Source of the DNA: Paraescarpia echinospica
Lineage: Eukaryota; Annelida; Polychaeta; Sabellida; Siboglinidae
Assembly: GCA_020002185.1 (NCBI GenBank)
Contig: CM034541.1
Span: 31,460,648-31,524,647, forward strand
Length of the DNA stretch: 64,000 nucleotides
Direction: 5' to 3'
Part shown: one piece after another, positions 31,501-46,500 of the stretch
How the letters are laid out: each line of letters starts with the position of its first letter
Position numbering within the stretch: the stretch's first letter is position 1
The notes under the pieces: generated by a model
The model's input: only the letters and a program-made list of their open reading frames with translations
What the model was told of the DNA's origin: nothing
Databases searched by the model: none
Position numbers and translations under genes: made by a program

Positions 31501-34500
31501 TGATGTTGAATAAACCATTACACATGATGTTGAATAAACCATTACCCATAATGTTGTATAAACCATTACACATGATGTTGAATAAACCATTACACATGAT
31601 GTTGAATAAGCAATTACATGTGATGTTGAATAAACCATTACCTGTGACGTTGAATAAATCATTACCCATGATGTTGAATAAACCATTACTCATGATGTTG
31701 AATAAACCATTACTCATGATGTTGAATAAACCATTACTCATGATGTTGAATAAACCATTACCCATAATGTTGAATAAACCATTACCCATGATGTTAAAAA
31801 AAACATTACCCATGATTTTGAAAAACCATTATAACATGATGTTGAAAAAACCCATTACCATGATGTTAAAAAAACACTACCCATGATGTTGAAAAAAACC
31901 ATTACCTATGATTTTGAAAAAAACATTACCCATGATGTTGAAAAAACATTACCCATGATGTTGAAAAAACATTACCCATGATGTTGAGAAAACATTACAC
32001 ATGATGGTGAATCTCACCTGTTTGCTTTTCAAGGCCCTGACAGGCTTGGATAAAGAACAGCTTTGGTTTCCCGACCAAACTTGGACATTTGGCACCTTTG
32101 AAGCTAGACGTGAGTTCCATGATGTCGACTGCTGCTCCGTCTGTGCCGTACACTTTACCCAGCTTGCCGTGGGTGAGGATGCAACAAACGAAGCAGTTGA
32201 ATGGCTTGTGGTCAACTTGAGTTGAGAAGTAGATCATGAGTTTTTTTATGTCTGGCGCCGTCTGATCAAGTTGCACCGACACTTGGAAACGCATCTTCTC
32301 AAATATGCCCTTCAGTTTCTCTGAAACAGCACCAACATAATAGAGTTACCCTCTTTTTATATTTATAGTTTATATATATATATATATATAATATATGTAT
32401 ATCTTTTATGGATTATATCATAATAATAATGTATAATGTTTATTTCAGTCAAAAGTCCATATGTACGGTATATATAAAATACAAGTAAATAAAAAAATAC
32501 AAAGATATGGAATAAAAAATAGATAGCAACAAAAACTATAAATATAAAATGTGCGTTCAACTTTAAGTATACAATTGGGTAGTCCATAGGACTTCTAAAA
32601 TGTATATCAGTATAAAATAATTCACAAAAAAGTGTATTTTCAGACTGCTGAAGACAACATAATAAGGTAAATTTGGATGAACACATACGTTCATTTAACA
32701 TAGTTTGTAGCAAACATAAAAACTTGCACTACAGCGTGATGATAAATTGTATAAAATTATAATATCGCTGTCATATGCAATAATAATTCCTGTCAAAACT
32801 CTGTTTTTTTTTATTAACACGAAAGACTGAAGGTGTACATAGTACCACAGTAAGAGTAAAATAGGGAAGACATTAATTAGCCCGAGCATATATGCATCTT
32901 TTCTGTTTGGCAATGTCATCATCATCAGTAAGATTATTATTAATTATATGACCCAGATATTTGCATTTAATAATGTGAGGTAACGGACAATTATTGAGAG
33001 TGACAGGATGAATGTTGTTTATATCCTGAGGTTTGTTGTCTACAACCGTACAATACGACTTGTTGGTATTATATGTTATGTTAAACATTTTGCCATACTT
33101 GGCACAAAAATCTGTTAGTTTTCTCAACTCAGAAACTCTAGGTGAAAAATACAGAGGTCATCTGCATACATCAAGTGATTCATTATGGTGCCTGCATAAA
33201 GACATCCAATTTGTAATTAGTTAAGATTTACACTTAAGTCTTTTAATAGAAATATGAGCATCTCAGTTGAATGATGCTTTTTAAATACAAATTGGTTGGC
33301 ACACGTTGTGAAGAAAATTGTAGCCCTTGATAATATTAAAGATTCAAATAATTTACTAGCAATTGTTGCAAGAGGTCTGTAGTTGTTATTACCAGACAAA
33401 TCACCAGCTTTGTTTTTAATTACCGAAGCTATTGTGACCATCATAGCATCAGATAAAAACCAATGAATTAACAAGCTGCTGTATAACAGTGACATATAAA
33501 CATGAAGTTTTTCGTTAGCATACTTAAAATGTTCATTACCTATGCAGTCATAACCAGGAGCTCTATAAACAGCAAACGGACCGCATATATTGCCCTTGTG
33601 CGCGCTGCCTTAGAGTACGGAGCCATAGTGTGGGACTCATACCATCAGGGGGACATAGATAAACTAGAGCATATCCAACAGGGTGCTGCTCGTTTCATTA
33701 CTGGCGACTACCACTCCAGACATGAAGGATCGATCACAAACATATTAATAGACCTAAAACTCAATACCCTACAAAGCAGATGTCGGGACCTACGACTTAA
33801 ATTCATGTACAAAATAGCTGGGGGATCTATCCCAGCCATCCCCGCAGAAACAGATTTTCGGCCCCAAAGAATAAATAAAAGACACATCCAACCCAAACAT
33901 TTCCCAGATCACGTATCCTCAAACTTTGTACAACACCTAACAACCAATAACACCAGGTGCTATACAGTACCTGCATCCCACACCGATCAATTAAAAACTC
34001 ATACTTTGTCAAGACAATAGTAGACTGGAATAAACTAAACGAGTCGCAGGTCCAGGCTGAGACTATAAACGATTTCAGTCGCCTATCCTGCGGCTCAAAC
34101 ACTCAACAACACCATACGCACCCACCCCGTTGTAAACTATAGCCAACAGTGGCTCCTTCTGACGTAAATAATTAGGATTACAAGACACGTTGCACCTTAG
34201 CAGAGACACAATTGTAATTAACTACTATATCAGATATTGACGCTGGAGTGAGTGCTGAGCACATGGTCCAGCCAGCTCCTTGAGCCATGAGCATCACTGA
34301 CATATGTAAAAGCATCGGAAGGGAGATACTTAATGTCATTTGGAATAAGATGATATTCATTAATAAAAGCATTGAGAGCCAATGTTCCTGCACTGCAAGT
34401 ATATCGCAGGAGTTTAAAATGTTAAGCACATCGTAAGCACTGTTCTGTATGCTTCTGGCATTAAATGAAGTAATACAGAGTTGACAGTCTACAGATGAGT

Positions 34501-37500
34501 CGAATCTAATAATGCGACAGAGTGCGAGAGCATGGGAAAAAGAAGGTGGCAGTAGGAAGGCCATTGTCACGATGGAGAGAGTGTCCAGAGACCTCAGTAT
34601 AGCAGGAATGAACAGCTGAGAGTTGCAGAAGATGAAGGCAGTTGGAGAAGTATTACAGAGAAGGAAACTGACTAAGTGATGTTGGCTACAGCCCACAAAG
34701 GACCAGCAAGAAAGAATATGGTAGTTGGGAGAAAAAGTAACTGATTTAACAAGATTGCTATTCAATACAATATGCTTCAGATGGCAAACTGACAATGTAG
34801 TCATTGCTGGCTACTTTAATAATTATGTTATTTCTTATTAGTCAACGAGTTATCATTAAAAAAAATTAACCAAGGATGAATAAATACAAAGACTGTTTGG
34901 CCATTATGTATCGGACAAGTTACGTTATTCATATTTATAACAAACTCCTTTCTCATACACCAGGTAAGGGGTCATTGTACTAGTGTAGCTTGCGAAGCTC
35001 CACAAACCTGTAGCATTATTTGTATCACGGGGCATAGACCATTACAGTGGTACCACCTATTGAGTGGAATATATACTAAAACACATAACACTAATATGGA
35101 TTTCAGAATCAGGCAGCATGTCGGTAATTGGCTGTGGTTTTGGATGCCATTTTTGATCTCAAGTCTTGCACTGTGTATCCTTGGATGTTGACTGTTGGAT
35201 TGAACCAGACTAAATGCATTTGTTTGCGAGTGGAATGTATCTTCTGAATAGAAAGACAAAGTTACCACAGTCAACTCTGGTTCCCTTGCGCTGCTTCAGT
35301 TTGGGACTACGGGGGTCTGTGCATGTGAAGTTCTCGTTGTCAATGATGAGACAGATTCCTGCAATAAACAATGTAGAATTAGAACACCAAAAATATAATA
35401 AAATTACACTATGTGTAGTAATATGTGCTGCATATGTGTAGTAATATGTGCTGCATATGTGTAGTTATTGTAATCATACAAAGGGAGTGTACCCTTGTGT
35501 AAGCACGAACTTAAGGGTTAGCTGAGCAACTTTGTTTCCTGCTATTTCAGAACAACCCACGTGTATAGTGATAACAAACTGACAGCGGATCAACTTTCAC
35601 ACACACGCTGTGGTCGGTCACACAGAAATGCTCTGATCCAAAGAACCAGAGTAGGATTCACTTCTAAGTCAAGTAGACACTGTAGTAGTAAATGAGGTTG
35701 TATGGTATTGAAAGCTGAGGAGAAATCCATGAAAAGGATCCTGTCAAATGTCCCAGTACAGTCTAGATGTTTAGAGACTGTGTCGAGCATTGTTAAAGTG
35801 GCATCCTCTACCCCCCTTCCCGCCCTATAAGCAAATTGAAGAGGATCCGTGCGACCAGCCACTGCTGCTGTGAGCTGACAATGTACTATTCTTTCCATGC
35901 ATTTACACAACACATGTTAATGCAATAGGTCTCAAATCTGTCATGAGAGTGGCTTTGTTTGTTTTAGATACAAGTCTAATTAGTGATGACCACCACAGAC
36001 GCGGAACAAACTGAGTGTCCAACAAACGTTGGAACAGGCGTGTAAGAACATTTCCTAGCTGAGAGGCACATTCTTTTGAAACCTTTCCTTTGAGACCATC
36101 TGGTCCTGGGGCTTTCCGAGGATTAACATGTGACAATACAGAAACACCATCTTCACACACTAGGACTGGTAATGGATTAAGAACCTGGCACAGATAATCA
36201 CATTCATTTCTGAAATCTTTATCAAAACAAGCATAAAGTGTGTTCAATTCATTTGCAAACTTCACCGGATCTGGACATTTTATTTCCTGTTTTGTGTATT
36301 CCTACCCATCATAACATTAAGACCTTTCCAAGTGTCTTTAGCATTCATAGTTTTGAATTGTTCCTCAACCTTATTTTTTTACTCAAGTTTAGCAGTTGTA
36401 ACCATGCTTCGATATAATTTCTCCAGTTCGCTGACTTTCTGTTTATTCTCCTGCAAAAATGCAATCTTTTTCTCATTCAGACACTACTTCAAGTCCTTGC
36501 CTATCCATGGTTTATTATTGGGGTATATGCGAACTACCTTTGTAGGGATGATAGAGTCCTCACAGAAAGCTATGTAAGATGTGATTGTATCAGTCAGTGC
36601 ATCCTGGTCAGATTCGAAGCTTTTAAAGAATACATTCCAATCTGTTGCTTCGAAGCAGCCTCTGAGGGTCTCAGTACTATCGGCAATCCATTGTTTCACA
36701 GTGTGAAGTTTGGGAGGTTCTTGTTTCAGTTTCTGGCGATATTTGGGAAGCAGACGGACCACGTTGTGGTCCGACTGTCCAAGTGGGGGACGACATCTGG
36801 AGACATATGCATCAGGAATATTCCCAAAGCCAGTGTTTTGTTCAGCGTTTTGTTCAGCCGAGTAGGGCACGACACGTATTTCTGAAGTGTAGGAAGTGGC
36901 TTGCTAATGGCACACCTGTTGAAATCGTCTAACACAAACACAGGCTGATCCGGTGACCTATTGACCGCTTCGTAGCTTTCGGCTATGCAGTCAGCTGCGA
37001 GCATGAAATCTGGGCCAGGCATGTACACAAGTATGACAGTAATCTGTCCAAACTCTCGTGGTAGATAGTGCGGCCTAAATGAAACAGTCAATATCTCGAA
37101 ATGTTTGGTGTTGGCAATCTCTCGTATTGTGAAGTTTGTAGCCCATTTCATTTGCTGTTTACCATCATGCATAGACCACCTCCTTGTTGTTTCTGGGTTT
37201 TCACGGAATCTCGATTGAGGCGAATGGTTGTATATTCAGGCAGGTTAATGTCGGAGATATCTTCCGTGAGCCATGTTTCGGTGAAACAGAACAGGCTGCA
37301 CCGGCGGTAATCCCCATCGTATCTTGTCAAGGCCGAAAGTTCGTCCATCTTGTTTTGAAGGGAGCACACGTTACTCAAGGTGATAGCGGGTAGGAGTAGC
37401 CTGCAACCTCTTCTTTTCAGTCTATTTCGGATCCCACTCCTCCATCCACATTTTTTCTTCTTTTTGGGTTTCACGTTCTGTGTCAGATCACTCCAGTAAT

Positions 37501-40500
37501 GTCAAATTTGGGTGCTGGCGAGTCGACATGTTGAAAGCTAAACAGGTACTCACGAGAGTGCACAATCCTCTGATCCCTCAGGATAATCTGGTGTCATGAA
37601 AATCGTTTGTGCGGGTTTCATCACGAGACACACCATAAACCACATGGCTGTACACTTCACAAACGTTCTTACTTTCATTCTGGCACAGTTTTGTACCATT
37701 GACAAAATCACAAATGTTTATAAACGACAGAATGTGGGAGCAGCGAGAAAAGGCGTATTTGTAGAATGCACGAGTTTGATAAGTCACTGAAAGAACTTAC
37801 ACTGACAGTTAGAATGGGCAACTTGTATAAGAGGGAATGCCATTGTTACACATAAATTCTATATCTGAATATTTGTGTCTCTTTTTGCTCAATTTTGATT
37901 TGGCCCAGTCGAAAATAATCTATAGTTTGTCAGAAAGTTTCATCAAAACTAAGTATCACATTTGCACCAACGAGGCAGCATGTTACAGCATATACCAGCT
38001 ATTCACAAAATTGTTTTAAAATTAAACAAGTCACAAAATTTTATTGAGGAAGGTGCATTAGGGATCATCTCAGAACATTGACGTCCGATATCAGACGGAA
38101 TTACTTTCATCTGGCCTTAGCCCCTCATCTCACAGATGAAAGTTTCTAAAACATTGCAACAGTTGCACAAAATATCAATGTCTGACACCAGACAAAACTG
38201 TCTCTGACCCCCTCCCCCAAACAAAAGTAATTTAATCCGATATTACCATTCTGAGATGATCCCTTAAACCTTTCCACTTCTGATAGATCTGTCAGACGTG
38301 ATAAGGGACGGAATTACCTCTTGGATCAGCTGACATGTCGTAACAGCCAAGGGAAACGCTTGGTGTCAGAGGTTGTGAAGAGACGATTGACAGTGGATGG
38401 TGTGGAGAATGGCCAGTAGATGGCGTCACCAGTGCACCCGGGGTGTCCTCGGCTGGACTCATAAGCTGACCTGGGGTTAAATGTTTTCAATATTTTAGGG
38501 TTACAAATTTATGTTAAAATTAACTTGGAGTATCATGATAAATATTATATATTATCAGAGAAAATCCTACTTTAAAACCACCTTCTAAATGACAAAAACG
38601 TAATGACAATGGCAAAAAATGTGCATCAGTCTTCTGATAATTAAATTAATTTAATTTAATTATTTTTCATGTGGAGCGCTGTGGTGCATTGGCTAGAACT
38701 TCGGACTCTCCACCGAGAGAACCTGGGTTCGAATCCTATGCTGCGGTGTCGAACCTTTAGCAAGTTCGTTTATTCTATGTTGCTCCAGTTCACTCAGCTG
38801 TATGAATGAGTACCTGGCTATAGACAATGATCGCTGGATGCTTCCCAGACATGTCAAGATGTTCGATTGAACAGATTTGCCAACGAGTAAAGTGCAAAAC
38901 TCTGAACAGTCCTGAGGACTGGATACTGCGTTATATAAAAACTTACCTTTATACACACATAAATATAATTATATATGTAAGTCAAAGGGCAGCATAGGTC
39001 AACTGCTCCATTATGAGAGATAGGATATACAATCACCAAAAATATTTGTTGGGTTGAAATAATTAGTAATATCATATGTCTGTGTATACTACACATACTA
39101 ACAGTTCAAATTTTAAAATAAAAGATTGTCTACACAACCAGGGGTCAAAACTTTATGCAGACCGGCTCTGGTCTGCTTAAAAACGGCGGCCTGCCTAAGG
39201 CGGTCCCTTATGCATATTTGGTCGACGTACCTGGTAGGCTGCTATTAGGAGTATATATATATATACACTCCTAATATATGTATATATATACATACATATA
39301 GTTTTATATACATATGAAAGCCTACAATAACTGACGATTTGTACTTTGTATATATACATTGAATTATGTTTAAACGTTTAAGGATTATGCTCATCTATTC
39401 AGCAATAACCGTCAGTAGTATTCAGTACAAACAGTCGTTATTCATACAAATCTCCACCGATTGTTCTCTTGAAGAGACTTACTCGCTAGCAAAGGTAGAT
39501 GTGTCGGTGGCACAGCATAATTTCCCTTTTCAATGTCCAAATGTTCGAACTGGGTGGTGAGTTCCTGCTCGGCTTGGTAGCTCTTTATGATGCGACTGGG
39601 AGCGCTGGAGTTTGCTGCACCACTCCCTAAGATGGGTCGGAATTGTGGGGAACCTACAACGGATGAAGGTCAGAATTCAAGCAATGCAACATATTCCAAT
39701 TTAAAGCTGCCTTCTCGATTGATGTTGTCTATCACAAATCAGATTAGTTGAAACGTTGTAAGAATAGTCGAAGCACAGAGACTGTATGTGCAGTCGATTT
39801 AATAAAAATGTGTGTAATTTTTTGTTAAACGCACCAGAAGAATAGACTGATTAGTAGATTGGACGACATGTGAAAATTTATTTAGCTTTAATTGCAGCCA
39901 GTCAGCTCCTCTACCCGGAATTAGAGGGCATAGCAATTTGTAATAGGAAGTCTGCTGCACTGAACATGGAAAATGGGACATTGTTAACATCAAAGGGTAT
40001 TGCATTTGACTCAGCCTAGTTCAGCATTATTCCCAATAGCTCTTTGAAACTGAATGTTTTGTTTACTATTTGCACACATTTCGGTTTGGACACTTTCAAA
40101 TTGCGACTGATAGTATGGGCTTATTAAAGCAACTAAAAACAATGTGGCAGGAAGTATGTCGTCAACATATAGTTTTAAGAATATTATATCAATTACTAAA
40201 TAAAAACCTAGCAACAGACTGTCTCTTTTACAATAATAATGAGTCAACTTGTAGAAGGCCATAAATCTAGACAAAACTCCATTCAGAGGCGCTAAAACTG
40301 ATTAATACATGAATATTAAAACTAGCTAGTTAAATAAATGATAATAAAAATAAATAAATTTATAAAACCGTGGTGCATAATGTATAGGTAATAAGATTAT
40401 GTGGTAAAAGGATTAATTAATTAAAACGTGACATAATATGTGCATCATAAGACATAAATAAGTTAGTTAAACGATAATAAATCATTTAAAAACACTATGT

Positions 40501-43500
40501 CATGTACGAGATCGCAGACTAAACTAAACATGGAATACTACACAGAAGAGGTGGGTTTTTAACAGTCGCTTGAATGTGGCTAGTGCTGTGACTGTCTTTA
40601 ATTCTAACAGAAGAGTGTTCCACATCCACGGGGCCGAAACTGAGAAGCGATCGCCGTATCTGCTGTTGGATGGCGGCACACGCAGGTCGTTGTTGTAGGC
40701 AGAATTTACTTCACACAAATTATTTTGCAAGTTGCAAACTTTTTTCAGTCTTATTTGGTTCTTTGTGTGAATTTTGAATCAACTACAGTAGTCCCTCTCT
40801 TCAGCGGACACATCTGTATCCAAGCATAAGTGTCCCAACATGGCGGGTGTCGACTCATCGGAGGGACAGGCATCTTAGTGCTGTAGTTCAGACCAGTACA
40901 ACCGACACATGGTAAAGGTGTGGCAATATGTCAACGCATTGACTGGTAGGAATTAAGCACTATATCTATATGTATATTCTTGTAGCGCCGTGGTGCAGTG
41001 GCTAGAGCTTTGGACTCTCAACCGAGAGAACCCGAGTTCGAATCATGTACGGCGGTGTCGAACCTTGGGCAAGTTCGTTCACTATACGTTGCTCCAGTTC
41101 ACTCAGCTGTATGAGTACCTGGCTATAGACAGCGGTGGATATTTGTGTAGGAACAGTCTTCGTGCATTAATTGCAACGTGGCTAGATGCTTCCCAGAGAA
41201 GTCGAGATGGTGTTCAAGTGAACAGGTCTGCCAGGGAGTAAAGTGTAAAGCGCTTTGAGCAGTCCTGAGGACTGGATACTGCGCTATATAAGAATTTACC
41301 TTTTTTTACTGTATATATATATATAGATATATATGTTTATTATTACTGTGATGTATTAAAAACTAAACAGTTGATCGTGAAGTCACATCGCCTGCCCAGC
41401 ACCGTCCACCCGACTCCCTCTGTCAATCTGAGATTTTCCTCAACCGCGCACTGGTCACTCACTCACTGCCACTAGCCTACACAGCGGTATTGGCCTGGCG
41501 TTGCAGTAGAATTTGCTGCGCGTATGGCAGCATTCAACCACAATTTTTGAACAAAACATCTCCGTTACAACATTTTATAAATTGGTATTCTCGAACGATT
41601 TAGATATTCTTTAGCTAAAATACTTTGTAAGTAATTCGCAAGTTGACGATTTCGGCTGCCCCCTACCGACTAAAATAATAACCTGGAAATGATCAAGCGA
41701 ATATTTAAATCAGTTGCTACATGCAGCGTGAACGTTAATTAAATATTAAAAACGGTAACGAGTACAATCATTAATTGTCTCACTTCATTTTTCATCCAAT
41801 TTTGCACAAATTGTGCGTCACTTGATAATGCGTTCCATCGTTTCATACGCTGGTAACCAGTTCATCTTTTCCAGGCACTGGTAATATTTGCCGTTTGGCA
41901 TAGCGCAGCATAATTTGATGATGCTTGTTTATTATTTCACCTTAGTTTAGTTTAATGTTGGGCTACATTGAAAACAACTGAGGTGAACCTTTTATACATC
42001 GTATTTGTGAATCTTAATTGCAATTTACAAGATGAAATGGTGACGCCAAGCCGATGCCCTGACTAGGGCTGGAGGCACGAACGGGGAAGCCATCATGGCA
42101 TCGCCGGCGGCAAACGTAACTGATAACAGCACAAAATTAACAATACCTTCCTCCACATTCACTCTGCCTAAAGTTTACAGAGCGTAATCAAAGGAACTCT
42201 AAGTAGTTTGGACAAATACAACGGTTACAGCAAGGAAGACGAGCTCGTTGTTACAGGTACACGTGTACTTGGTGTTACCATCGACACACACCGAGCTGTA
42301 TGTCCGCCATTTTCTAAACAAATTTGGCAAAAAAACTTCGAATTAATTAATACTGTCCGCCTTAGGAGGGACATATAACCAAAATATCCTGTCCACGTAC
42401 ACGAGGTGTCCCCTCATCAGAGGGACATTAACATGGCAAAACGATCCGTACATTGACAAACTGTCCTGACATAGCAGGTGTCCCCTCGTCAGAGTGTCCG
42501 CTGAAGAGAGGGACTACTGTAAATCAATATTTTCATTTGTCCTACTGAAAAATTATTTGCTGTGAAGGGAATTTGTATATGTAAAAATATTTGAATGATC
42601 TATATATAACAATGCAAAACGATGACATGTATGTTTACAGTTTCACTTTGTATTACACAATTTACTTTACAACAGCCAATTTAAAGGTGTATACATTTAC
42701 TATCAATATTTTTGTAATAATTGAAGATCCCTTATTTGATGACATCGAAGCAGAACTGTTGATGGAGGATGGAACAGACCATGTGATGTGGCCCCATCCC
42801 TAGGGGCCAAGGGGGAGGGAGAAGAAACTTACTTTGTTGAGGGTGCTGCAGAGGAACAAACAACCGGTGGAGATCTTCTCTCTGTACATCTCTCAATAAG
42901 TCTAACATGACTCTTGTGTTGTCTGCAGTGAGACACCCACTCTCTTCTAGTGCCACAAGCAAGTTCTCACAAGTATTCACATTCGGCAGCTTCCTAGTCA
43001 AGTGTCCCTCACACATAAACTTCATCGTGTCGACCTCTTTGGTAGTCAGGTCTTCACACACCTTGAAAAGCTTCACTCTGTAGAAAGCAGGACAAACAAC
43101 TCAGAAGCTGACACTTAATGGTGCTCAGTCAGTTCGTTTGCCCATCGCCAATACGGTTCTTTTATGTCCAGATGTGTAATGTGTGAATAGTTTAACTAGT
43201 GCGCACAGTCGGTTTAATAAACAAAAATGCATTCGTGTTTTTTAATCGTCAAAAAAAAGATTTGTCGTTACAGCGGGTACCGCTGGCAAAAGCCAATTGC
43301 GCTGTCTGCTTACTGCGCCACTTCGGTCATGTGCTTTACGCGAGATCGGCATCCCAGGCATTCAAAAACAATAACAACACACGTGCTTTAACGTATCAAG
43401 ATGAAGATTATAATTCCAAAGTGGTTGTACGAAGGTACGTATTACACTATCACAGTTAGCAACAAGTACGCGTAGCCGTGTATTAATTCAACGAGAATTG

Positions 43501-46500
43501 CAACTTGCAAACGTCTACACTCGACTCGAGCCTGTCGAGGCTGACTTTTTAGACATTAAGACTTTATGTTCTAACTCAAAAGTCTAACTCTAAGACTAGT
43601 CTAAGACAGTCACCATATCAGCCAGAGATTCAGTCAGAGAGTGACAACAAGCATGATATTTTATATGTATTGTATTTGGTTACGCAGGATGTTGTTAATA
43701 AGCTGTTATTCCGACAATACATATTGAGAGTAGATGACGTGAGGGTGCGAAATGACAAGTAACATTGCTTTGGCAGCAGGCCCCTGTTGTCGTTGATCGT
43801 GCAAGTAACCTAGTCAGGGAGCATCCGTAATTTCGTGCAACAGAACGTCAAACACGGGAGTATTATGTTGGTGATCGTAATTATTAATACATTTTTTGTG
43901 ACTCATATTTTTGATACTACAGTATTACTGCAGAATATTGTTGATTTGCATTGTATTTTATGCAAAATAATTTATAATTTTATATGACAAGCATGATGGT
44001 GATGATTTTATTCAATATAAAAATGTAAACGTATAAATACATAAAATATCAATACACCTAGAGTACACCATATATAAGGATTACACAAGAAAATGCACGC
44101 ACTTGTCTCCATTGTGGTCCTTGATGCCTGGCTATAGTGTATGTAATGCATTAATTGGTATCATGTGATACCTTTCAACTGTCATATGCCGGCTATTCTT
44201 ATGTATTTACCAATATATGTATATATTCTCACCACAGCAATATATGAATACATAATAATATATGTAACTTGAATTATGATATTGCTAGAGACCACACTGC
44301 AACCCATGAATGAGAATGAGAGGAGGCAGAGGAGGGGGCTAGAGGCGGTCACCCGGGCCAGGCAGGCCCACATTTGATCAATCCAGGTAATTTCAAATTT
44401 ATAACAATCAACCACGTATAAGTTACCAACAAATTTTAATGTGCACATTTAAATATACATTTGTTTTCATACACATTTTAATAAGAACATCTTGGGCATA
44501 GAAAACTAGATTGACTTCTGCACTTGTATATTATACCCACAAGTGTATCAACACAGACATATCAATACACCTTTAAGCAGTATTTAGCATATAGCGATGA
44601 CTCTGAAATAAGTTTATAAAATAAATTAGTCATTCTTGAAGAAGATAGACACACGTATTATGAACCTTTGAATACTTGACGAGGAAAATATATTGTTAGC
44701 ATCACAATAACACCTCATTCTGTCATTTCCAACATTCACCTTGACCATTCAACCTCAGGCTTAAAATGTCAAACATGAATATGTATACTAGTTACACATG
44801 GCAGACACTGACATGAATTTGTATACTGAAAACAAAACAAAAAATATAAATGCGCTTTACTGATGCTTTAGTGATTAGCAGAATTCAAATCAGTCTATAA
44901 TATTGACTAAGATCAGGCGTCACTGTAATGAAATTGAACAATTTTAAATTCATGTAATGACAATGAACACCTAATAAGGAAAAATAGTTAAAATTGTTCA
45001 CCGTTTTGAAAAATTGCATATTCCACTGATGTCTGCATGCTGTATCAAGCCACCCTTCCCCGGAACAACCCTGGTAAACACTGACTGTTCCTAAGATATC
45101 AACATGTATAGATGCAGCTGTAGTAGAACATTTCTTGCTACCTTTTTTCTTGTGAAATGCTGCAGGTCATACATGAAACATTACTATATACTGATTATGA
45201 CAATGAACACTCCATAATTATTGACTCCCAACACTACTACGATGCCTGTTTTTGTTTACTGAATACAGGAGAGGAGATTGAACTAGTGTGCTTAGTACCA
45301 CTAGTTCTCCTAGTTAATATGGCATACTGGGCAGTTGTATTTGTCCAGGATCTCTGACAAGATTCTACAGCCATGCAGCATGCTGCATATTAACAGTTTG
45401 TCATATGAATGTCCACCAAGTGATCCCAATTGTGTCATGTTGAATCCGTGACAGATTCCCCAGTGCCGATGGGGTGTACAATGGCTTCCAGGTCAGTCAG
45501 TTAGCTTGACTGACTGGAAACCAATGTAGAATGCAGGTTGGTCAACATAGGAATGGGGTGACGCCTGACTAGCTCTGCAGTTGGTGATGGAACAGTGGGT
45601 GCCAGGGTCTGCAGATATGGCAACAACTTTCGATGCTGTCAGACAGGTTCAGTGTCGAGCATTCTTCGGTGAACTACATCAGTTTAAATATCGATGACAT
45701 CACTGTATGTTTTCGCTGTCTTTGATGATACTGCATACCAGCTTCCTGACTATTTGCTGTACGTCTGCATCTACCTATACCGGAGACAAAGTGGCAATTA
45801 GGATGGCTCTGACATGTATGATATTTTTATATGTAACGTCACATTTATCAAAAGTCAATAATACAAGGTATTTGTATTCAATTCAACTATAACTTTTAGC
45901 AGTGTCCATGAAAAAATACATTAATTATCCAGAATTGTTACAGTGGTAAGGTTTCATTGTCTTTGTGTTGCTGATAGTCAGTGGCAGCCAGCTGAGTTCT
46001 TGCAACATACACCAGGTGCAAGTTTGTGAGGAAGTAATGGTATTGAAAGCCTTTTCACATTTTTCAACAACAATCTGTTGATACACACAGCAGCATTTTA
46101 CTTGTTTAAATTCTCTATGTATCACGAGGACTGTTATCTATTTTTCATGCCATGTATCATTTTTCTAAATTATTCTTTTTTATCACTGTTTTATATTTTC
46201 ACAAATAAGTTACATTAATTTTCATTTTGCATGATAATTAAACAACACTTGAGTAAGTTTAGTTCTGATATGGTGTAGTATCCAGTCCTCAGGATTACTC
46301 AAAGCGCTTTAAACTTTACTCCCTGGCAGACCTGTTAAATCGAAAACACCATCTTGACTTATGTGGGAAGAATTCAGCCACACTGAAATTAATATGCGAA
46401 GATTATTCATACAAAAATATCCACCGTCTGTTGCCGGTATTCTTCATACAGCTGAGTAAACTGGAGCAATGTAGCATGTAGCGATTGTACATGTAATTCT

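Noticed and set aside
31376..31886. Open frames of both strands (LFNIMGNG and MLNKPLPM repeats)
   Set aside because: Products of the 24-bp intronic array.
40991..41060. tRNA gene
   Set aside because: The A and B boxes belong to a SINE head; no full cloverleaf, and the copy continues into the SINE body.
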